NCBI GenBank assembly: GCA_964502885.1
Contig: CAZCXU010000022.1
Span: 1 to 5,092, forward strand
Direction of reading: 5' to 3'
Length of the DNA: 5,092 nt
Source: XYB1-FULL-44-23 sp964502885
Lineage (GTDB): Bacteria; Patescibacteriota; Microgenomatia; CAZETR01; Amesbacteraceae
Every line of letters begins with the position of its first letter. Positions within the stretch are counted from its first letter, which is position 1. This document shows positions 1 to 4,622 of this stretch, piece by piece. The notes beneath the pieces were generated by a model. The model saw only the letters and a list, made by a program, of their open reading frames with translations. It was not told the origin of the DNA and searched no databases. Both the position numbers and the translations under genes were made by a program.

Positions 1-280
1 CTGAAGCGGTATTTTTGTAGACTACCCCACCCGCGGAATATTGACGCTGCATTAACTAGATAATACACGACATAGATCCACGAGCAGAGTGAAGATTTCC
101 AAAGATTTTTCTACAGTCCGGGATAATTCCAATCTTTTGGCAATTTTTCAGAGAAATTCAGAACTGCGCTGGCCAGGTTTTTGAGATGACTTAATAACGA
201 CGCGGAGTCGGTGATAATACGATCCAACATAATGAGCAGTTTGCTTTCTATAAATATATCCGGAGATATATAATTTTGCC
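1..280. other. Left intergenic stretch without a convincing gene
   Basis: No complete coding region with a credible start and ribosome binding site is visible on either strand. A 60-codon minus-strand frame at 111-293 needs a TTG start inside the next gene and has no Shine-Dalgarno sequence, so it is not called. A TTGACG at 41-46 resembles a -35 box, but the hexamer 17 nt downstream (TACACG) is a poor -10. The last 40 bases become AT-rich and hold the likely promoter and start signals of the CYTH gene. Confidence 0.5.
269..274 (+). promoter_or_regulatory. Candidate -10 box (TATAAT) of the CYTH gene
   Basis: A perfect TATAAT ends six bases before the ATG at 281. A start site about 7 nt downstream would fall on or next to the A of the ATG and give a leaderless mRNA. 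The -35 region is weak (TTTCTA-like around 245-250). The competing reading is that GGAGAT at 262-267 is a Shine-Dalgarno sequence 13 nt from the ATG and the real promoter lies further upstream. Both cannot be true on the same transcript. Confidence 0.35.
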
Positions 281-883
281 ATGAGTGCACCAAAAGTTAA
301 TCAGGAGTATGAGGTGAAATTCTTAGAGATTGATCCGGTAAATATCGAGGAGGAATTGATAAGAATAGGAGCAGAAAAGAAATTTGACCGGATTTATAGA
401 CGCAGAGTGTTTGATTATCCTGATATGAGACTGAATGAAATGGGGGCTTGGCTACGACTGAGAGATGAGGGAGATAAAATCACTTTTACTTACAAGCAGA
501 GAATGGGGATGCTGGAAAACAGGGGGAATGATCTGGGAATGAAAGAGATTGAAGTGGAAGTCAGCGATTTTGATAAGACGGCTGAGCTGGTGCTGGCTCT
601 GGGATTTGTAGAAAAGTTTTATGAAGAAAACCGGCGAATCCGGTATGTGCTGGGTGAGATTGAGTTTGATATTGATTTCTGGCCGCTTCTAAAGCCATAT
701 CTGGAAATTGAGGCCAAAAGCCAAGAAGAGGTGGAAAAGGGGATCAAATTACTGGGACTGGATCAAGCAGAGGCAAAAGTTTTTAGTACTTTTCAGGTAT
801 ACAAGTTGGCGGGAATAAATGAGCTGGATTACCAAGTTTTGACACTGGAGAAACAGATTAAAAAATCCACCACCAACTTGTAG
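281..883 (+). CDS. CYTH domain protein (class IV adenylate cyclase / triphosphatase-like)
   Basis: A 200-residue protein with the hallmarks of the CYTH (CyaB/thiamine-triphosphatase) tunnel fold. Seen directly: the N-terminal ExExK signature at E9-E11-K13; basic strands LRLR at 58-61 and TYK at 70-72; the acidic/basic strand KEIEVEV at 88-94; arginines R118, R119 and R121; the acidic cluster E128-D130-D132; and YLEIEAK at 140-146. In this family the basic residues hold a triphosphate and the acidic residues bind Mg2+ or Mn2+ inside a beta-barrel. Known members make cAMP from ATP or hydrolyse inorganic triphosphate or thiamine triphosphate, so the exact substrate cannot be assigned. The protein is probably cytosolic, with no signal peptide or membrane segment. 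Its length is normal for a single-domain CYTH protein, and the C-terminal 25 residues look like a helical tail. The ATG is chosen because it places ExExK at the usual N-terminal position. It converges with the next gene with no spacer. Confidence 0.88.
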   Translation: MSAPKVNQEYEVKFLEIDPVNIEEELIRIGAEKKFDRIYRRRVFDYPDMRLNEMGAWLRLRDEGDKITFTYKQRMGMLENRGNDLGMKEIEVEVSDFDKTAELVLALGFVEKFYEENRRIRYVLGEIEFDIDFWPLLKPYLEIEAKSQEEVEKGIKLLGLDQAEAKVFSTFQVYKLAGINELDYQVLTLEKQIKKSTTNL

Positions 884-1339
884 TCATCCCTGAACTAACG
901 AATCCACAACTTGCTGTGGGGAAAGAATCTTTATCTTAGAGATTATTTCTCTCCATAATGGGTCCGGGTCAATTAATGTTGAAGTGGCAAAACGCATAAA
1001 AGAAATAACCCCTCTTGCATAGGCAAATCCTATTTCCATGGCCGTCGAAGAGCCAATATACCCTTCGGGATTCTCAATGTAGTGAAATCTGGCAATGGCA
1101 AGACTCCCCAAAAATGAGTCTTCAATTTGCCGAACATCCATATACTTTTCCGATGGCAATTGACGAAAGAGTCTATCCCTGGGAGTTATTATGCTGGGTG
1201 GAATGTACAACCATCCTGTTTGGGGTGCTAATACTTTCACACCTAATTCCCGAAACTCTTCAATTGTTAAATCAATTTCTGGCTTAAATTTACTGAAGCT
1301 TCCTGAAACTACGCAAGTAAGCCCTGTTTCCTTAATCAT
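884..1339 (-). CDS. Nucleoside 2-deoxyribosyltransferase-like protein
   Basis: A 151-residue, probably cytosolic protein. It opens with a Rossmann-like first strand and glycine/serine turn (CVVSGSFSKF, 9-18), then a helix and a second strand (VKVLAP, 34-39). The diagnostic part is NPEGYIGSSTAMEIGFAYA at 90-108, which matches the nucleoside 2-deoxyribosyltransferase / N-glycosidase superfamily pattern of a GYIG-S-T turn followed by a helix bearing the catalytic glutamate; E102 is the candidate nucleophile. Such enzymes exchange or hydrolyse the N-glycosidic bond of (deoxy)nucleosides or nucleotides; the substrate here is not readable. The ATG at 1339 has no Shine-Dalgarno sequence. A TAAAAT at 1350-1355 could be a weak -10, but no -35 is seen, and readthrough from tRNA-Asp 50 bases upstream on the same strand is possible. 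Its TGA stop directly abuts the TAG of the CYTH gene. Confidence 0.75.
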   Translation of the reverse strand: MIKETGLTCVVSGSFSKFKPEIDLTIEEFRELGVKVLAPQTGWLYIPPSIITPRDRLFRQLPSEKYMDVRQIEDSFLGSLAIARFHYIENPEGYIGSSTAMEIGFAYARGVISFMRFATSTLIDPDPLWREIISKIKILSPQQVVDSLVQG

Positions 1340-1388
1340 GCAGAGTGTTATTTTAGACTAATCACATCCAGAAGGGCTTAATGATTTG

Positions 1389-1463
1389 CGGGGCCGACGA
1401 GGCTCGAACTCGCGACCTCCACTGTGACAGAGTGGCGCTCTAACCAGACTGAGCTACGACCCC
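1389..1463 (-). tRNA. tRNA-Asp (anticodon GTC)
   Basis: A 75-nt cloverleaf on the minus strand. The acceptor stem GGGGTCG/CGGCCCC is fully paired with one G-U, followed by discriminator G as expected for tRNA-Asp. The D arm is GCTC/GAGC with GG in the loop. The anticodon stem CCACT/AGTGG closes the loop CTGTCAC, anticodon GTC. The T arm GCGAG/CTCGT encloses TTCGAGC. CCA is not encoded; the bases after the discriminator are CAAA. The next gene on this strand is the deoxyribosyltransferase-like gene, with no terminator-like hairpin plus T-run between them. Confidence 0.97.
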
Positions 1464-1474
1464 ACGCATGGTAA

Positions 1475-1504
1475 ATTATCGCATATCTGGGTGCTGCAAG
1501 TAAA
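1475..1504 (-). promoter_or_regulatory. Candidate promoter of tRNA-Asp
   Basis: Read on the minus strand, TTTACT (1499-1504) and GATAAT (1475-1480) form -35 and -10 boxes with an 18-nt spacer, and the -10 lies 11 bases before the tRNA 5' end. It is back to back with the promoter proposed for the LysM gene, so 1475-1541 would be a divergent promoter region. Confidence 0.45.
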
Positions 1505-1512
1505 TTGGGTTA

Positions 1513-1541
1513 TTGATATTTGATTTGAGTAGGTTTATTAT
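1513..1541 (+). promoter_or_regulatory. Candidate sigma-70-type promoter of the LysM gene
   Basis: TTGATA (1513-1518, five of six to TTGACA) and TATTAT (1536-1541, five of six to TATAAT) are separated by 17 nt. Transcription starting near 1548 would give a short leader of about 24 nt that contains the GGAAAG at 1560-1565. Confidence 0.55.
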
Positions 1542-1559
1542 TCGGCTAACTTTCTGCCC

Positions 1560-1565
1560 GGAAAG
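1560..1565 (+). promoter_or_regulatory. Ribosome binding site supporting a GTG start
   Basis: GGAAAG lies six bases before the GTG at 1572. It is the reason the GTG is preferred as start of the LysM gene; that start also puts a short basic N-terminus in front of the membrane segment. Confidence 0.5.
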
Positions 1566-1571
1566 CACACC

Positions 1572-2123
1572 GTGGAAGCTATTTTACGAAAATTTAAAAT
1601 TACTGAAGACCAGGTCAGTAACCTACTCACTGTAATCATTTTTGTGTTGGTGGGCGTTTTGGTGTTCAATTACTTTAAATCAGTTACCAATGGCAAAATT
1701 TCCGACAGAGAGCAGACTTCGGCAGCAGCTACAGAGAAAACCATCGAAGAACAAAAGAAAATGACCGTGAAAGAAGTCAGTGAAAATGGATTACCAGCTA
1801 GTTACTTTGTGAAAAAAGGTGAAAGCTTGTGGACTATAGCTCAGGAAGCCTACGGGTCAGGATATGAATGGACCAAGATCTACGAAGAGAACAAAAGCAA
1901 GCTAAATAACCCTGGACAGTTGGAAGTGGGTATGGAACTGACTCTTCCCAAAATCGAAGAGAAAACAGTCGAACACAAAGTTGTGAAAGGTGAGAGCTTG
2001 TGGTCGATAGCCCAAACTTCTTGCGGCAATGGATTTGCCTGGGAGACTATTGCAACCCAAAACAAACTGGAAAATCCCAGAGTCATTGAACCCGGATTGA
2101 AGCTGACGTTTAGGTGTAGATAG
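1572..2123 (+). CDS. Membrane-anchored protein with two LysM domains
   Basis: A 183-residue protein starting at GTG. Residues 1-16 are short and basic (R6, K7, K9). Residues about 17-35 (NLLTVIIFVLVGVLVFNYF) form one membrane helix with no cleavage-site motif, so the protein is probably anchored with its C-terminus outside. A charged, Glu/Lys-rich linker (about 36-76) follows. Two LysM modules come next: 78-126, with YFVKKGESLWTIAQ and a VGMELTLP end, and 134-180, with HKVVKGESLWSIAQ and a PGLKLTF end. LysM modules bind N-acetylglucosamine in peptidoglycan and related glycans, so the likely role is tethering membrane to wall or holding a partner at the wall; no catalytic domain is present. 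The second module has C151, and the protein ends with C182 one residue from the C-terminus; a disulfide between them is possible but unproven. It appears to be a single-gene transcription unit. Confidence 0.9.
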   Translation: MEAILRKFKITEDQVSNLLTVIIFVLVGVLVFNYFKSVTNGKISDREQTSAAATEKTIEEQKKMTVKEVSENGLPASYFVKKGESLWTIAQEAYGSGYEWTKIYEENKSKLNNPGQLEVGMELTLPKIEEKTVEHKVVKGESLWSIAQTSCGNGFAWETIATQNKLENPRVIEPGLKLTFRCR

Positions 2124-2165
2124 TATTCTCCCATTCCTAACGCTTCGAAGAAGATGATTATTTAG

Positions 2166-2171
2166 TATAAT
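2166..2171 (+). promoter_or_regulatory. Candidate -10 box (TATAAT) upstream of tRNA-Gly
   Basis: A consensus TATAAT, preceded by TAG, lies between the LysM gene and the hairpin cluster. The -35 region 16-17 nt upstream (CTTCGA/TTCGAA, 2143-2149) is weak. It is the best promoter-like sequence before tRNA-Gly, yet it lies about 190 nt upstream of the tRNA, with all the palindromes in between. A run of eight Ts at 2186-2193 follows it, without a good hairpin in front. Confidence 0.4.
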
Positions 2172-2206
2172 TCTGCTGTTCGAGATTTTTTTTAGAATAT
2201 TTGCGT

Positions 2207-2256
2207 GATATGGCGAAGCTACTCTTCGAGCGAACGCTCGAAGTCTTCACCATATC
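2207..2256. repeat. Compound palindrome H1 (50 nt)
   Basis: The outer arms GATATGGCGAAG (2207-2218) and CTTCACCATATC (2245-2256) pair over 12 positions with one mismatch: C/A in plus-strand RNA, a tolerated U-G in minus-strand RNA. The inner arms CTTCGAGCG (2224-2232) and CGCTCGAAG (2235-2243) are a perfect 9-bp inverted repeat separated by AA. It is followed by the GC-rich run CGCTCGCTACGCTCG (2259-2273). Confidence 0.85.
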
Positions 2257-2278
2257 CCGCTCGCTACGCTCGCCGAAG

Positions 2279-2294
2279 TATCACACGCGTGATA
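2279..2294. repeat. Small palindrome H3 overlapping H2
   Basis: TATCAC (2279-2284) and GTGATA (2289-2294) form a perfect 6-bp inverted repeat around ACGC. Its right arm overlaps the left arm of the next compound palindrome, so the two hairpins are mutually exclusive. Confidence 0.65.
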
Positions 2295-2340
2295 TGGGAG
2301 CCTCTTTCCTCAAGTTGAAACTTGAGGGATCTCCCATATC
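2291..2340. repeat. Compound palindrome H2 (50 nt)
   Basis: The outer arms GATATGGGAG (2291-2300) and CTCCCATATC (2331-2340) are perfect over 10 bp. The inner arms CCTCAAGTT (2308-2316) and AACTTGAGG (2319-2327) are perfect over 9 bp with GA between. It has the same total length and two-stage plan as H1. The flanks GCGTGATATGG (2203-2213 and 2287-2297) and CCATATCCC (2250-2258 and 2334-2342) are shared at an 84-bp offset, so H1 and H2 appear to be members of one repeat family with different inner stems. Confidence 0.85.
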
Positions 2341-2344
2341 CCTT

Positions 2345-2359
2345 GATTCCTTCGGAATC
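2345..2359 (+). repeat. Short hairpin abutting the tRNA-Gly 5' end
   Basis: GATTCC TTC GGAATC forms a 5-6 bp stem that ends one base before the first base of tRNA-Gly. It may be leader structure affecting 5' processing; it has no downstream T-run and is not a terminator. Confidence 0.55.
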
Positions 2360-2360
2360 T

Positions 2361-2431
2361 GCGGGATTAGTTAATCGGCTTAATGCCACCTTCCCAAGGT
2401 GGAGAGACGGGTTCGACTCCCGTATCCCGCT
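2361..2431 (+). tRNA. tRNA-Gly (anticodon CCC)
   Basis: A 71-nt cloverleaf. The acceptor stem GCGGGAT/ATCCCGC is a perfect 7 bp, with discriminator T typical of bacterial tRNA-Gly. The D arm GTTA/TAAT is weak (one G-U, the rest A-T) with GG in a 7-nt loop. The anticodon stem CCACC/GGTGG encloses TTCCCAA, anticodon CCC. The variable loop is four bases, and the T arm ACGGG/CCCGT encloses TTCGACT. CCA is not encoded; CAG follows. Its last 18 bases (2414-2431) recur exactly at 2531-2548. Confidence 0.96.
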
Positions 2432-2530
2432 CAGTTATTGCCCGATCCGGATACTAGTTCGGGGCAAAGGTAGATTTGCGGGTGGAGGACGGCTACGTCC
2501 TTCGACAAGCTCAGGACTTGCGGCGAGCCA
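2414..2530 (+). repeat. Repeat copy R1 (117-bp tandem unit starting in the tRNA-Gly 3' end)
   Basis: The unit starts at CGACTCCCGT in the tRNA T-loop and runs to the base before the same sequence recurs at 2531. Its first 84 bases (2414-2497) match R2 over 84 positions with four substitutions and no gaps. The remaining 33 bases carry TCCTTCGACAAGCTCAGGA (2498-2516), a palindrome-prone motif absent from R2. An inner CCCGA/TCGGG inverted repeat flanks ACTAGT near 2440-2463. Reading frames through this region give low-complexity peptides and are not genes. Confidence 0.9.
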
Positions 2531-2614
2531 CGACTCCCGTATCCCGCTCAGCTATTACCCGCTCCGGATACTAGTTCGGGGCAAAGGTAGATTTGTGGGT
2601 GGAGGACGGCTACG
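2531..2614 (+). repeat. Repeat copy R2 with duplicated tRNA-Gly 3' end
   Basis: 80 of 84 bases are identical to 2414-2497, including an exact 18-base copy of the tRNA-Gly 3' end (2531-2548). After GGCTACG it skips the roughly 28 bases that R1 has at 2498-2526 and rejoins at GCCACGACT (2616-2624 versus 2527-2535 in R1). No other tRNA arm precedes it, so it is a tail copy, not a second tRNA. Confidence 0.9.
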
Positions 2615-2744
2615 CGCCACGACTTACCCCCTCCATCAGACCAGCCCAATTTTTGTGGTGGCTGAATACGAGCAGAAATAATGTTGGGTATAAAACGCCC
2701 AGTGAAGTACGCACTATTATCAAAAGTACTCCTATCGCCCGCTT
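2615..2744. other. Intergenic stretch between repeats and the 578-aa gene
   Basis: It begins with the repeat tail (GCCACGACTTACCCCCTCC, 2616-2634). No gene and no strong hairpin followed by a T-run is seen on the minus strand after the TAA at 2745. AGTAC/GTACT pairing (about 2705-2730) is only 5 bp. Confidence 0.5.
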
Positions 2745-4481
2745 TTATTTATTATAAAATTTTTCACAGGCATCCAAAGCGTAATAGGCACCACTGATGG
2801 GCTTTCCTAATACGTCTTCTAGGTAATAATTGCAAACTTCGATAAATTTTTCATCTGAATAGAGCGGCCGACCGTCGATAGTCGGATTTATATTATTTCT
2901 CAATGATCTCAAAACACCGAGCGTGCGTTCGAAGTCTTCTGCCGGATTGAAACCTAGCTTAGTATATAAGCTTTTTATCCTATCTAGAACTAATTCTGGG
3001 TTGTAAGGCATGTCTGCACGAGTCCAAAGCGGGATATGTGTCATTTGCTCAGCGTTGCTAACTTCTCTAATGCAAATTAGATTGTGCAGGTTGAATAAAA
3101 CACTATTTTTATTTTGCGGATCGAACTTGTCAAATTTGCTGAGAGCCATATCTGCGCGCATGGACCAGTCCTTTACTAACACTGCTGCTGTGGCTAACTG
3201 AAAATCCACTGATAGCTCCTGCTCCCCGGCACGAGCTACAGCGACCCGATCCATGGAAATACATTTGTCTGAGAGATCGGTATGTTTTTTACGCAGTGCA
3301 CTGAGATTTTTCAGAGATTGCAGTTCCTCTGCGTTGCCGCTTGCTTGAGCACGCAATTCCAAAAAGGCTAAAAACTTGGGATTCATAAATTGATCCATGA
3401 ATAATAATTTCTCTCTTTGCGGATGACCAGAATATGTATTTATTGCTTTTTCTGTGACTAACTGATCTATGTCGGGATTGTTGTACCCCACTTCTGGCGA
3501 TACGCCCAGTTCTATATACGCATTCCATACTTGGCCTACATTGGTTTTAAGCCACGAGGACAATGGCTTCTTGACTCCAATTTCAGAAAAGGCTTCTTTA
3601 CTGTTTTCACCCCAGAAGACGGATGTAGTTTCCGGAAAATGTTCCAGGTGAGAATCAATTGCTTCAACAACACGCTTTCGTTCTGCGTCATATTCAACAC
3701 GCGATTTCCAAAGTGAGGAGTATGCCTCCCATACCGGATGGCCTTTTGCCAACAACCCATCAAACATTTTGGGATCGACCCGTTTGAACGCCTCAACAAC
3801 CTGGAGGGATTCCATATCGAATATTCCAAGCGTAATGTTTCCATCAACTCTTATTACCTCAAAGGGTGACATCAATTTTAAAAATTCGTTTTTCACAAAG
3901 GCAGATTCTCCTGTAGCGTGGCCATACGCTCCTGAAATCATCTGAATTTGAGAAACTTTGAGATCAGTAAGATAGTCAGGTCTGGCGAAAGGAGAGTTGC
4001 AGATTCTGTCAAAAAATAGATGGTAATCGAGATCTAGAATTTCGCAATAGCCTTTTGCAGTGGTCAAGAAATTGTCAAAAAACTCATTGTATGGTTGGTT
4101 TTCTTTTTTCTTATTGACGTAAAATGCTGAAACAACAGGCTCAATAGAAGATATCAACGAATCCCATTGTTTCTCGGTAAATATTTTGTCGCCCTCTCCA
4201 AATTGCTTTTCCCATAGTGAGTGTTTGTCTTCGGTGGAAAGTGTAAATGGTGCCTGGGAAGTTACCTCCACCCTTTCGCGAGATGCCACTACGCTGTTCC
4301 TCCCCTCGTCTGTCACAACCAATGGAGAGGCCGCAACTACGGCACTCCCAACCGTGAAGTGGAAAAGCGTTTTAAGGAATTTACGCTTCGAAGTATTAAC
4401 GTTCTTTTTTTCGGAATCGGGTCCTGGTTCAGCAGACTGGTTAACTTTCACACCGTCTGGTGAGAGGATGTCTTCGGACAT
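2745..4481 (-). CDS. Orphan exported or membrane-anchored protein with Tat-like signal
   Basis: A 578-residue protein whose family I do not recognise. Residues 1-30 are polar and acidic. S31-K-R-K-F-L-K37 resembles the twin-arginine consensus S-R-R-x-F-L-K with lysine in place of the first arginine, followed by a moderately hydrophobic stretch (about 38-57, ending AVVAASPLVV). This suggests export by Tat, or a signal-anchor with an extracytoplasmic body of about 520 residues. The body looks mainly helical and rich in aromatic residues. The local motif VWxAYxxL occurs twice (250-257 and 318-325), hinting at an internal repeat. Cysteines (C146, C161 and others further on) are scattered and do not form a metal-binding pattern. 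No catalytic motif is recognised. The ATG at 4481 has no clear Shine-Dalgarno sequence; an AT-rich region with an inverted repeat precedes it. The gene lies between repeat copies R2 and R3, with no partner on its strand closer than 350 bp. Confidence 0.8.
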   Translation of the reverse strand: MSEDILSPDGVKVNQSAEPGPDSEKKNVNTSKRKFLKTLFHFTVGSAVVAASPLVVTDEGRNSVVASRERVEVTSQAPFTLSTEDKHSLWEKQFGEGDKIFTEKQWDSLISSIEPVVSAFYVNKKKENQPYNEFFDNFLTTAKGYCEILDLDYHLFFDRICNSPFARPDYLTDLKVSQIQMISGAYGHATGESAFVKNEFLKLMSPFEVIRVDGNITLGIFDMESLQVVEAFKRVDPKMFDGLLAKGHPVWEAYSSLWKSRVEYDAERKRVVEAIDSHLEHFPETTSVFWGENSKEAFSEIGVKKPLSSWLKTNVGQVWNAYIELGVSPEVGYNNPDIDQLVTEKAINTYSGHPQREKLLFMDQFMNPKFLAFLELRAQASGNAEELQSLKNLSALRKKHTDLSDKCISMDRVAVARAGEQELSVDFQLATAAVLVKDWSMRADMALSKFDKFDPQNKNSVLFNLHNLICIREVSNAEQMTHIPLWTRADMPYNPELVLDRIKSLYTKLGFNPAEDFERTLGVLRSLRNNINPTIDGRPLYSDEKFIEVCNYYLEDVLGKPISGAYYALDACEKFYNK

Positions 4482-4489
4482 GGTGTATC

Positions 4490-4506
4490 TTAATTGAAAT
4501 AATTAA
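4490..4506. promoter_or_regulatory. AT-rich inverted repeat before the 578-aa gene
   Basis: TTAATT (4490-4495) and AATTAA (4501-4506) flank GAAAT, nine bases upstream of the ATG on the minus strand. It sits where a promoter or operator would be expected, but AT-rich palindromes of this size arise easily by chance. No convincing -35/-10 pair is visible. Confidence 0.25.
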
Positions 4507-4622
4507 ATCTTGATTGTTTTAATATTACCAAAACTACGTAAAATAACCTTTCAAGGTATTAAGTTGTAAAATGATCACTGGAGTTGCGAGATTGTATAGG
4601 TTCGAGCGAGGTATGGATACCA

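Noticed and set aside
111..293. 60-codon minus-strand frame
   Set aside because: It needs a TTG start inside the CYTH gene, has no ribosome binding site, and its next ATG would leave only about 39 residues of unremarkable sequence.
2181..2200. Intrinsic terminator of the LysM gene at the eight-T run
   Set aside because: No stable GC-rich hairpin directly precedes the T-run; only weak A-T pairing (ATTAT/ATAAT) is seen.
2531..2548. Second tRNA gene
   Set aside because: Only the T-loop/acceptor 3' portion is present; there is no 5' acceptor, D arm or anticodon arm upstream.
2203..2614. CRISPR array
   Set aside because: Repeat units are few, long and variable, with no regular 20-40 bp spacers and no cas gene in the window; structure and tRNA similarity explain the region better.
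2322..2681. 119-codon plus-strand frame across tRNA-Gly and the repeats
   Set aside because: It runs through a functional tRNA and repeat DNA; its peptide repeats only because the DNA repeats.
3469..4497. Several 60-103 codon frames antisense to or out of frame with the 578-aa gene
   Set aside because: They are shadows of a long, coherent reading frame and lack start signals and family resemblance.
4569..4622. Complete tRNA in front of R3
   Set aside because: GGTTCGAGC looks like a T-loop, but the flanking bases do not pair into a T-stem and no acceptor or anticodon stem can be formed.
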